Assembly (NCBI RefSeq): GCF_900112285.1
Contig: NZ_FOKZ01000002.1
Coordinates: 238,732 to 302,731, forward strand
DNA: 64,000 bases
Direction: 5' to 3'
From: Polaromonas sp. OV174
Lineage (GTDB): Bacteria > Pseudomonadota > Gammaproteobacteria > Burkholderiales > Burkholderiaceae_C
Positions 43,598-51,022 of the stretch are shown here, piece by piece. A program made the position numbers and the translations under genes. Under the pieces are notes generated by a model, which made no database searches, was not told the DNA's origin, and saw only the letters and a list, made by a program, of their open reading frames with translations. How positions within the stretch are numbered: the stretch's first letter is position 1; each line of letters begins with the position of its first letter.

Positions 43598-44590
43598 TTA
43601 GAACTCTCGCTGGCGCCCGCCATAGGTCGCCGCCAAGCTAGCAGCGAATGCACCGATCAGCAGCGAGATAAAAAGCCACAACGCGGTATAGGCAGAGACC
43701 TTGCGTGCCTTGTCGGCCGCGGCTTTTACGGAGATTTCTGTGTCACGCAACCTGGCCTGCAGGCGTGCATAGGTGTCGCTCACCCGTTTCTCTGCGTCTT
43801 GCTGGCTCAAGCCGGTGCGCTGCGCAACCACCTGGCCCAGATAGCGTAGGTCTTCTGCGGGCAGTGTTCCCGTCCTGACACTGTTCATGAAAATGCCGCT
43901 CACTTCTGATCTGGAAGCTCCGGCTGAGGGTTCACCAGGGCTGATGGCCACGCTACTTGCTGTGACGACGGAGGCACTCGTGCCCGCGCCCATGTCTTTG
44001 CGTAGCAGGGAATCAACGAAATAGCCTACGGGCTCGATGCCGGCGTCAGACTTGGACGACTCGGAGTTACTCGCCGTAGCTGCAATCGCTGCACTACCGG
44101 CCCCCCCGGCCACTGCCGCGCCAGCCTGAACGCCAGTGCCGACAATCGAAGCGATCACTGAGCTTAAAAGCGCAGCGGTCGCGAGCGACGCGACGGCCCA
44201 GGCCAGGAAGCCATGAGCGGTATCGCGGAAGTAAACCTCGTCCGTGTGCACCGCAGTCCATTTGATTCGCAGCCTGCCGGCGAGGTAGCCCCCCATTGCG
44301 GAAGCCACGATTTGCGTCAAGGTGATCCACAGAATCGTCGACACGCCGAAAGTTGTTGAACTAACGCCACTCTGCGCCCAAGGCGAAACCGATGACAGGC
44401 CGAGACCCGTGCCCAACACCAACAAGATGAGCGACAGCGCTGCCGCTGCGGCGGCTCCAGCGATGATGGCGCCCCAGGACACGGCACTTTGCTGCGCTGT
44501 CAGATTGCCCGCATAGGCATTTGGAAATTCACGCTCAGCCATAAGCGTGCCTGCGGTTTCTACGGGTGAAATGATCATGACGCGCCCCAT
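43598..44590 (-). CDS. Uncharacterised membrane protein
   Basis: Conserved-looking inner-membrane protein of up to 330 residues that I cannot assign a function. The N-terminal part begins AYAGNLTAQQSAVSWGAIIAG, followed by a long hydrophobic region of three to four helices with Gly/Ala-rich stretches, a polar central segment (~170-270) and a last helix before the C-terminus (LWLFISLLIGAFAASLAATY). Starts at 44590, 44578 or 44542 are all possible; the conserved part begins just after 44542. It is followed by the 24-residue membrane peptide. Confidence 0.7.
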   Translation of the reverse strand: MGRVMIISPVETAGTLMAEREFPNAYAGNLTAQQSAVSWGAIIAGAAAAAALSLILLVLGTGLGLSSVSPWAQSGVSSTTFGVSTILWITLTQIVASAMGGYLAGRLRIKWTAVHTDEVYFRDTAHGFLAWAVASLATAALLSSVIASIVGTGVQAGAAVAGGAGSAAIAATASNSESSKSDAGIEPVGYFVDSLLRKDMGAGTSASVVTASSVAISPGEPSAGASRSEVSGIFMNSVRTGTLPAEDLRYLGQVVAQRTGLSQQDAEKRVSDTYARLQARLRDTEISVKAAADKARKVSAYTALWLFISLLIGAFAASLAATYGGRQREF

Positions 44591-44792
44591 AAGTGAAGTG
44601 AATCCATCATGGGGTGACGGCCAGGCGTACCCGGTAGGATCACCCTATAAACCACTGTAGGACCATGACGATATGGCCTGGAGGGTCATTCATCTATTTC
44701 GAAAATGACCACGATCCAATTGAGGCATTGGCCTTGCCGCCTCGTTAAGAGGAGAATGGGCCTACGTCATCGACGCTTACCAAGGAGAGGCC

Positions 44793-45290
44793 ATGAGCGA
44801 CGCAATACCGACTGGAGCCGGATTCACTCTCGCTGCCCAGTTGCAAGACTTGAATACCACAGAAGCACTCTACCGCAGCTCCGAAGAATTTCGCATCCTG
44901 TTCGACCTGTGCCCCATCGCCACTTACCTGATTGACGCTGCAGGCGTCATCGTCAAGTTCAATCACCACGCGGTGAAGCTGTGGGGCAGAGCACCGGTAC
45001 TGGGCGACACCGACGAAAAATTCTGCGGTTCTTATCAGATGTATCTTCTTGATGGCACGCCGCTGGCACACCGCGACTGTCCTATGGCCCAGGTCGTGAG
45101 CGGTGCCATTGACATGGCAATCGATGCCCCGGTGATTGTCGAGCGACCGGACGGCTCTCGCGTAACAGTCATCGTCAACATACGGCCGCTGCGAGACGAG
45201 GAAGGCGACATCGTGGGAGCGATCAACTGTTTCTATGAAATGGCTCAACCGATTTCGCTGCCGAAATTCGGCAAACAACCGGCCGTTTAA
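44793..45290 (+). CDS. Stand-alone PAS-domain protein
   Basis: Cytosolic protein of 165 residues containing one PAS sensor fold (SSEEFRILFDLCPIATYLID, GVIVKFNHHAVKLWGR, then VNIRPLRDEEGDIVGAINCF). Such domains usually sit at the front of histidine kinases, but here the gene ends after the PAS fold. A strong AAGGAGAGG site precedes the ATG. The ligand is unknown. It could work as a free sensor or as a remnant of a longer kinase; nothing kinase-like follows in the next 225 bases. Confidence 0.8.
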   Translation: MSDAIPTGAGFTLAAQLQDLNTTEALYRSSEEFRILFDLCPIATYLIDAAGVIVKFNHHAVKLWGRAPVLGDTDEKFCGSYQMYLLDGTPLAHRDCPMAQVVSGAIDMAIDAPVIVERPDGSRVTVIVNIRPLRDEEGDIVGAINCFYEMAQPISLPKFGKQPAV

Positions 45291-45515
45291 TTCACGGCAA
45301 CGCCTGTTGTGGGTCTCACGGAGAAGTTCACTCTTCTCCACAGCCGGCCTTTGGTGATCGATGGCAGTGAGGTGCTTAGCCCCTACCTAAACTAGGTAAA
45401 GGGTCTGAGAGAGTTGCTTCACCCCCTCCACCCTGAATTCAGGGCCGGCATGGAAAAACCGTCTGCTGCTTTTGTCAGTGTCCGCTTCAGACGTTCATCA
45501 GGCCAAATCGCTCTA

Positions 45516-46328
45516 TCAATGTGAGTGCGAATGCGCCAGGCCGCTGATCAGCGTCACCAGGCCAATCCCAATCGCCAGCCAGGCAATCTGCGCCGCCGTT
45601 TCGCGGGCGCTGGCGCGCTTTTGCAGTTGCGGAATCAAATCGGCCAGCGCCACGTAGATAAAACTGCTGGAGGCGATGATCAGGAAAAACGGCAGGTAGT
45701 CGTACAGCTGATCGACCAGGGCATAACCCACCACCCCGCCCAGTGCCGTCACGGCGCCGGCCAACGACACCTTGATGAGGGCGATGCGCCGGTTGTTGGA
45801 GGTCTGGCGCAAGACCATCAGGTCGCCCATGTGATGGGGCACTTCGTGCACCAGCACGGCCAGCGCGGCCACCATGCCCAGACGCAGGTCGGCCATGAAG
45901 GCGGAGGCAATCAATATGCCGTCGCCAAAGGCGTGCACGCTGTCACCGGCCAGCACGGCCCAGCCACCAGACTTGACGCCGTGGTCGTGATGCGCGTGGC
46001 CATGACCATGGTGCTCATGCGAGGCATGTTCTCCACCGGGCGTTGCCGCATGGTGTTCATGGCCGTGGTGCCACAACTCTGCCTTATCGAGCAAAAAGAA
46101 AAACACCAGTCCGACCAGCAAGGTGGCAAAGAGATGCTCCGGGTCGATCCCGCTTTCAAAGCCTTCCGGCAGCAAATGCATGAAGGCAGTGGCCAGCAGC
46201 GCGCCGGCCGCCAGGCTGAGCATGTGCTGGGTGTAGCGGGCCAGCAAGCCAAAGCTGAGCAAGGCCGCCAGCCACACGCTGCCGATGCCGGCGATCAAGG
46301 TTCCTACCAAAATTGCTACTAAAGTCAT
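45516..46328 (-). CDS. ZIP-family metal transporter
   Basis: Divalent metal importer of 270 residues with eight predicted helices. A His-rich cytosolic loop spans residues 87-117. The transport-site motifs are HAFGDGILIA (helix 4, from His132) and HEVPHHMGDL (helix 5, from His161). Zn2+ is the usual substrate, with Fe/Mn possible. The ATG lies inside repeat copy 7, so the first codons derive from the repeat core. The N-terminus MTLVAILVGTLIAG is still hydrophobic as the family needs. Confidence 0.9.
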   Translation of the reverse strand: MTLVAILVGTLIAGIGSVWLAALLSFGLLARYTQHMLSLAAGALLATAFMHLLPEGFESGIDPEHLFATLLVGLVFFFLLDKAELWHHGHEHHAATPGGEHASHEHHGHGHAHHDHGVKSGGWAVLAGDSVHAFGDGILIASAFMADLRLGMVAALAVLVHEVPHHMGDLMVLRQTSNNRRIALIKVSLAGAVTALGGVVGYALVDQLYDYLPFFLIIASSSFIYVALADLIPQLQKRASARETAAQIAWLAIGIGLVTLISGLAHSHSH

Positions 46329-46373
46329 AGCTTATTGTGCCCGTCTTATATGGGCTACAGCCCTAATTGATTA
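46313..46373 (-). repeat. Dispersed intergenic repeat, copy 7 (diverged)
   Basis: On the minus strand it reads TTAGGGCTGTAGCCCATATA, then CGGGCACAATAAGCTATGAC and TAGTAGC. The AGCTATG of the core contains the start codon of the ZIP transporter gene. It is the most diverged of the full-length copies. Confidence 0.6.
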
Positions 46374-46388
46374 AAAAACCCAGTGAAA

Positions 46389-46405
46389 CCGGCCAAATTG
46401 GCCGG
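46389..46405. repeat. Perfect 17-base palindrome
   Basis: CCGGCCAA-A-TTGGCCGG, 61 bases upstream of the ZIP transporter start. It could be an operator for metal control of that gene or an upstream arm of the terminator structure that follows; there is no direct evidence for either. Confidence 0.45.
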
Positions 46406-46419
46406 ACCCCAAATGGAGA

Positions 46420-46456
46420 AACCCCGGCGACGGCATGAGGGCCGTGGACCGGGGTT
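46420..46456 (-). terminator. Terminator of the dienelactone hydrolase gene
   Basis: AACCCCGG (46420-46427) pairs with CCGGGGTT (46449-46456), extended by an inner ACGGC/GCCGT pairing. On the minus strand TTCTCCATTT follows. The plus side is also T-rich (GCTTTTAT), so it may work both ways. Confidence 0.6.
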
Positions 46457-46548
46457 GCTTTTATCTTATCAAGCCTGTCAATAGGGGCGGCTCAAAATAA
46501 ATCAGCGCAGTGCCTTCAAGGCGGCTGACAAGGCAAAACCTGTGCGCT

Positions 46549-47460
46549 TCAGGCCACGCCGTGGCTCTTGAACCAGGCCAGCGCCTGCTGGTAGCCATCT
46601 TGCGCCTCGGCCGCGCGATAGCTGGGGCGGTAGTCGGCATGGAAGGCGTGGGGCGCGTCCGGGTAGACCACGAATTTCGACGCCTTGGCGGCCGCATTGC
46701 CCTTGCTACCGGCGTCCTGCAGCGCTGCCTTCATCTGCTCTACCGTAGTCAGCGGAATGCCGCTGTCTTGCCCGCCGTACAAGCCCAGCACAGGGGCATT
46801 CAAAATAGGCGCCAGTTCCAGCGGATGCTTGAGCGTGAGCGGCGTGCTGTTGCCGACCAGGCGGCCATACCAGGCCACACCGGCCTTGATCTTGGGGCTG
46901 TGAGCGGCATACAGCCAGGTCACCCGCCCGCCCCAGCAAAAGCCGGTGATGCCGACACGCTTGTCGTCACCGCCGTTGGCAGCGGCCCAGGCCACCGCAC
47001 CGTCCAAGTCGCCCATCACCTGCGCATCGGGCACCTTGGCAACGACTTCGCTCATCAGCTTGGCCATTTCGTTGTACTGGCTGGGGTCGCCCTGGCGCGC
47101 ATACAGCTCGGGCGCAATGGCCAGATAGCCGGCCTGGGCAAAGCGGCGGGTGACGTCGGCGATGTACTCATGCACGCCAAAGATTTCCTGGATCACCAGA
47201 ATCACTGGCAAATTGGTTTTGCCGGCCGGTGCGGCGAAAAAAGCCGGCACCTTGAAGCCGTTGACCTCGTAGCTGATCTCGCCGGACTTCAAGCCTTGCG
47301 ACGAGGTCTTGATCGCGCTCTGCGCCATGATGGGCAAGGCCGCGGCAGCGTAGCCCACGCCCAGCGCGGCCTTGAGTGCGGTGCGGCGGCTGGCGCCGCT
47401 TTCCGTGCTTGAGCCGGGGAGCAGGGAGTCAAACTCGGATTTCTGGTCGCTGTTGAGCAT
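46549..47460 (-). CDS. Exported dienelactone hydrolase-family protein
   Basis: Alpha/beta hydrolase of 303 residues. The N-terminus carries a Tat-like leader (ASRRTALKAALGVGYAAAAL, cleavage near MAQSA), so the enzyme is probably periplasmic. The DLH catalytic set is visible: Cys nucleophile in GITGFCWGGRV, Asp in YGGQDSGIP and His in DAPHAFHADYR. Classical DLH opens chlorinated or plain dienelactones in the cytosol; the exported forms have no defined substrate. It follows the FAH-family gene by 95 bases on the same strand. Confidence 0.88.
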   Translation of the reverse strand: MLNSDQKSEFDSLLPGSSTESGASRRTALKAALGVGYAAAALPIMAQSAIKTSSQGLKSGEISYEVNGFKVPAFFAAPAGKTNLPVILVIQEIFGVHEYIADVTRRFAQAGYLAIAPELYARQGDPSQYNEMAKLMSEVVAKVPDAQVMGDLDGAVAWAAANGGDDKRVGITGFCWGGRVTWLYAAHSPKIKAGVAWYGRLVGNSTPLTLKHPLELAPILNAPVLGLYGGQDSGIPLTTVEQMKAALQDAGSKGNAAAKASKFVVYPDAPHAFHADYRPSYRAAEAQDGYQQALAWFKSHGVA

Positions 47461-47555
47461 GGGTTTTCCTCAAAGAGTGGTTAAAACAAACCACCGAAGT
47501 CTATGCGCTCAAGACGGTTCTTGCCAGTTCGGGTAATACAGAAGACCTAATGCCA

Positions 47556-48350
47556 TCAGACGATCTTGACGCTCAGCTCGGGCAAGCCGTCGATGTGGCA
47601 CTCGATCACGTCGCCCTTGACGACAGGCCCAACGTTTTCAGGCGTGCCCGAATAGATGATGTCGCCGGGGAAGAGCTCAAAAGCTTCGGACAGCTTGGAG
47701 ATTTGTTCGGCCACCGACCAGATCATGTGGTTCAAGGTGGCCTGCTGCTTGAGCTGGCCGTTGACCTTGAGCCAGATCGCACCCTTGGTGTAGTGACCGG
47801 TCTGCGCCACCTTGTGGATGGGACCTATGGGCGCCGAGCGGTCAAAGCTCTTGCCGATCTCCCAGGGCTTTTTCTGGTCACCCATGCCGCGCTGCAGGTC
47901 GCGGCGTGTCATGTCCAGGCCCAGTGCGTAGCCATAGACCAGGTCCAGCGCCTTGTCCATGGGGATGTTGCGCCCGCCCTTGTGCAAGGCCGCCACCAGC
48001 TCGACTTCGTAGTGGTAGTTTTTGGTCAGGCTCGGATAAGCATGGTCCGCCACCCGGCCAGGCGGCACCACTTGAATCGCGTCGGTCGGCTTCTGAAAAA
48101 AGAACGGTGGCTCGCGCGTCGGGTCCGAACCCATCTCTATGGCGTGAGCGGCATAGTTGCGGCCTATGCAGTAAATCCGCCGCACCGGAAACATCTCGCT
48201 GCTGCCGGCGATGGGCACATAGGTGTCGGCCACCGCGAACGGCGTGGCGGGCGCATTGGCCGCCGTGCCGGGTGTGGCGCAACCCACCATGGCACCTGCC
48301 GTCATCAAGGCGCCGGTTTGCAAAATGCCACGTTTTTTCATATCGGTCAT
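47556..48350 (-). CDS. FAH-family hydrolase with lipoprotein-like leader
   Basis: Fumarylacetoacetate-hydrolase-fold protein of 264 residues from the ATG at 48350 (site AGGAGAC). The fold motifs are RIYCIGRNYAAHAIEMG, YHYEVELVAAL (metal Glu pair) and DIIYSGTPENVGPV. Unusually, it starts with a basic, hydrophobic leader ending in MVGC at Cys24, which looks like a lipobox. Family members act on 2-oxo acids or acylpyruvates in the cytosol. Here the product may be a lipoprotein or exported, and the next gene is an exported hydrolase too. Confidence 0.85.
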   Translation of the reverse strand: MTDMKKRGILQTGALMTAGAMVGCATPGTAANAPATPFAVADTYVPIAGSSEMFPVRRIYCIGRNYAAHAIEMGSDPTREPPFFFQKPTDAIQVVPPGRVADHAYPSLTKNYHYEVELVAALHKGGRNIPMDKALDLVYGYALGLDMTRRDLQRGMGDQKKPWEIGKSFDRSAPIGPIHKVAQTGHYTKGAIWLKVNGQLKQQATLNHMIWSVAEQISKLSEAFELFPGDIIYSGTPENVGPVVKGDVIECHIDGLPELSVKIV

Positions 48351-48495
48351 GTTTGTCTCCTGAGGGTGTCCATGTTTTGTCGCCAGCAGCAGCTTAAGCC
48401 GCCCAAGCGCGCAGCGGCCAGACGCAATTACGGATTTACCGGACGATTCAATGCAGCCGTGTTGCGGCGCAGCAGCGCGCTGGCAGCGCCGGCCT

Positions 48496-49404
48496 TCAGG
48501 CGGCGCCGGAAATTTTCGCGCGCACGCTGTCGCGATAGGCCTTGGGCGTCTGGCCGAAACGCTGGCGAAAGCGCCGCGAAAAATAGGCCTCGTCGGCAAA
48601 ACCCGAGGCATGCGCCACGCTGGCAATGCGCTGGCTGCTGTGCGTCAGCAGCTCTTGCGCAAACTCCAGGCGCCGCTCGGTCACCAGGTCGGTGAAGGTT
48701 TTACCGGTTTCTTTTTTGAGCAGGTGCGCCAGGTAGTTGGGCGACAAAAACGCAGCCGCCGCCGCATCGGTCAGCGTGATCTCGCCGGCCAGATGGTCGC
48801 GGATGTAGCGCACCGCCCGCTGCAGGCTGGCGCGCCGGCTGCCCTGCTGCGCCTGGCTGGCCGACAGGCGCAGCAGGTCGGCCTCGAACTTGCGACAGGT
48901 CAGCGCAATCAGCTGCAGCATCAGGCCGCGAATCATTTCGACCGAGCCGAAGCGGCGCTGGGTATTCTCCAGCGCAAGTTTTTCAAGCAGCGCTTCGATC
49001 TCAGGAAACTCGTCTTCCGAAAAATGGAAGTCGGCATATTCCTGGAACAAAAATGGCGCCAGCTCGGGCGCCCGGCTCAGCGGCACGTCTTCCAGGTCCA
49101 GCGGGTCCACATCCAGGCCGGGGCGCAGGAACTGCTGCGACATGTTGATGATGACGTAACGCGAACCTTCGGGATGCGGGATCACATGCACACGGTAAGG
49201 TAGGATAAAACTCAGGTAGCCACGCCGAAAAGGCCGCACCGTGCCGGCCACGTTTTGCTCGGTGTCGCCCTGCAGACTGATCTGGATCTGGAAGTACTCG
49301 TGGCGATGCGGTCGCACCAGCGGCGGCCGCACCAGCTGCGACCGAATATCAAAATCGGGGTGGTCGGCCCGCTCGGACATGCCGTAGGTTTTGATGTCTC
49401 TCAT
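48496..49404 (-). CDS. AraC-family transcriptional regulator
   Basis: Regulator of about 302 residues. The N-terminal half is a cupin-like sensor (RPHRHEYFQIQISLQGDTEQ). The C-terminal half carries the two helix-turn-helix motifs (LTDAAAAAFLSPNYLAHLLK and IASVAHASGFADEAYFSRRF) and the closing GQTPKAYR. It lies upstream of and in the same direction as the FAH and DLH genes, 145 bases away, and may control them. The start is uncertain: 49404 is preferred over 49497 because the conserved part begins there. Confidence 0.88.
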   Translation of the reverse strand: MRDIKTYGMSERADHPDFDIRSQLVRPPLVRPHRHEYFQIQISLQGDTEQNVAGTVRPFRRGYLSFILPYRVHVIPHPEGSRYVIINMSQQFLRPGLDVDPLDLEDVPLSRAPELAPFLFQEYADFHFSEDEFPEIEALLEKLALENTQRRFGSVEMIRGLMLQLIALTCRKFEADLLRLSASQAQQGSRRASLQRAVRYIRDHLAGEITLTDAAAAAFLSPNYLAHLLKKETGKTFTDLVTERRLEFAQELLTHSSQRIASVAHASGFADEAYFSRRFRQRFGQTPKAYRDSVRAKISGAA

Positions 49405-49493
49405 ACGGCGCGATTCTCGGTCATCCGCGCCGCCCCGCCGCTGCCCCGCTCGTTCCAGACCAAGCACTATAGGCCCAAGCACCCCAACCATCT

Positions 49494-49880
49494 TCAAGCG
49501 GTCACGACAAAATGTCCCGCCATCTGTTCATGCCCTTCGCCGCAAAAGTTGTCGCAGTGAAAGTCGTAGCTACCCGGCGCATCGAACCTGACACGCACGG
49601 TGACGACTTTTCCCGGTACCAGATCGGCACGCATGGCCAGGTCGGGGATATTGAAACCGTGTGCAAAATCGAGGGACGTAATCTCAAGCACCGTTGTCTG
49701 CCCTTTGTGCAGAGAAATTTCATTGGGCCTGTAGCGAAATCGCTGGGCCGTGATCTTGATGGTCGACTCCTGAGCCCGACTGGCAGCATAGCCGCCAAGT
49801 CCGGCCACAGCGGACATGGATGCACCGGCCAGCCCCAGCGCGCGATGCAGCAGCAAGCGTCGTTGTGTGTCCATGCTCAT
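49494..49880 (-). CDS. Cupredoxin with CuA-type motif (COX II-like)
   Basis: Small periplasmic cupredoxin of 128 residues. The leader is Tat-like (TQRRLLLHRALGLAGASMSA). The mature domain has the CuA ligand pattern HCDNFCGEGHEQM (Cys, Cys, His, Met) and an upstream His in FAHGFNIPD, as in cytochrome oxidase subunit II or nitrous oxide reductase, but without membrane helices or other oxidase subunits. It overlaps the metallophosphoesterase gene by four bases, so both come from one ECF-linked operon. An electron-transfer or copper-carrier role is inferred. Confidence 0.85.
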   Translation of the reverse strand: MSMDTQRRLLLHRALGLAGASMSAVAGLGGYAASRAQESTIKITAQRFRYRPNEISLHKGQTTVLEITSLDFAHGFNIPDLAMRADLVPGKVVTVRVRFDAPGSYDFHCDNFCGEGHEQMAGHFVVTA

Positions 49881-50788
49881 GCTCCCTGGGCCGGAAATTC
49901 CTGGATCGCGTAGGCGACCGGCCTGACCTCGGCCTCCACCTCGCGAAAACCCAGCCCCTTGCCGGGCGCTGCAGGGTCCCAGTCCAGCGGCGTGCGTTTG
50001 TCCTGGCTGCCCGGCGCTGGCAAGGCAAAGATCAGCGACTTGGCGGAGTGGTGGGCTATATGTCCTGTCATGTGGTGGTTTTCCTGGTGGATATGGCCAT
50101 AGAACACCACGACGTTGGCATAGGGCATCAACAAATCAATGGCCTTGGCGCCGTCTCGAGTGGCCCAGTCCCACTTGGGCACCAGATCGAACAGCGGGCG
50201 ATGCGTCAGCACCACGATGCGTGCTTCCCTGGCCTGGCGGCTCAAATCCTGCTGCAGCCAGGCCAGTTGTGCCTCGCCAATGCTGCCACCGGGGTCGGAC
50301 ACATTGTCGATGGCGATGAAGTGCACACCCTTGTGGTCGAAACTGTAAAAGGTGTCGCCGAAAAATGCCTTGAAAGCGGCGCCGGCGTCCAGCGATGCGT
50401 CATGTTCACCGGCCAGAAAATGCACGGTCTTGACCTTGAGCCCGGCGGCAATGTCGCGAAACTCGGCCAACCGCCGGCGCCGCTCGGCCGGGTCGTCAGT
50501 GGTATGGGTCAGGTCGCCGGTGAAGACGATGAAATCGGGCGGCACCGCCAAGGCGTTCACTGCCACCACGGCCTTTTTGAGGGTATTGGCAGCGTCGGGG
50601 TTGGCCGGGCCGCTATAGCCCCAATGGCTGTCGGAGAGCTGAACAAAGTAAAAATCGTCATAGGCCGCCGCCATCGCATTGCCGGCGGCCGCCAGCGCAT
50701 GGCCCGGCAGGCCAGACAGGTAGACCACGCCGCCGCCCGCCGCCACGAGTCGGAGGAAATCTCTGCGGCTATTGTCTGAATGCTTCAT
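49877..50788 (-). CDS. Tat-exported metallophosphoesterase
   Basis: Calcineurin-like phosphoesterase of 303 residues starting at ATG 50788 (site CAGGAG). The leader is a clear Tat signal (SRRDFLRLVAAGGGVVYLSG). Metal motifs are QLSDSHWGY, FTGDLTH, GEHD, LTHRPLF and GHIHQENHH. The third motif is normally GNHD; here the Asn metal ligand is Glu. It probably acts on a periplasmic phosphoester, with unknown substrate. It is coupled to the CuA-type cupredoxin gene and is preceded by an ECF-like promoter motif shared with the divergent sigma operon. Confidence 0.88.
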   Translation of the reverse strand: MKHSDNSRRDFLRLVAAGGGVVYLSGLPGHALAAAGNAMAAAYDDFYFVQLSDSHWGYSGPANPDAANTLKKAVVAVNALAVPPDFIVFTGDLTHTTDDPAERRRRLAEFRDIAAGLKVKTVHFLAGEHDASLDAGAAFKAFFGDTFYSFDHKGVHFIAIDNVSDPGGSIGEAQLAWLQQDLSRQAREARIVVLTHRPLFDLVPKWDWATRDGAKAIDLLMPYANVVVFYGHIHQENHHMTGHIAHHSAKSLIFALPAPGSQDKRTPLDWDPAAPGKGLGFREVEAEVRPVAYAIQEFPAQGA

Positions 50789-50852
50789 TTGTGACTCCTG
50801 ACTAAAGGGGATTGAAGGGTCGGACAGCGCGCAAAAAGGCCCTGTCACCCAT

Positions 50853-50882
50853 CAATACCCGCCAGTCGGCCACTTCATTCCC
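50853..50882 (-). promoter_or_regulatory. ECF-type promoter candidate for the metallophosphoesterase operon
   Basis: On the minus strand GGGAATGAA (50882-50874), 14 bases, then GGTATTG (50859-50853). The same two blocks at the same spacing face the other way at 50969-50998. The ATG of the operon is about 65 bases downstream. Confidence 0.7.
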
Positions 50883-50968
50883 GCCAGCTGGCTTTTTATG
50901 GGTCACTTGGCAGCCCGGGGGCAAGTCATCACAATCAAATAACCCTGGAGGCCAATCCATAGTGACGC

Positions 50969-50998
50969 GGGAATAAAACCTCGCGATGAGAGGTAATC
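50969..50998 (+). promoter_or_regulatory. ECF-type promoter candidate for the sigma factor operon
   Basis: GGGAATAAA (50969-50977), 14 bases, then GGTAATC (50992-50998), matching the divergent motif in both blocks and spacing. The sigma factor start lies 24 bases on, which predicts autoregulation. Confidence 0.7.
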
Positions 50999-51022
50999 CA
51001 GTCAACGAGGTCGAGGTATGAC

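Noticed and set aside
45320..45339. GGAGAAG / CTTCTCC hairpin after the PAS gene
   Set aside because: A perfect 7-bp stem, but with no T-run and no clear relation to a gene end; not strong enough to call a terminator.
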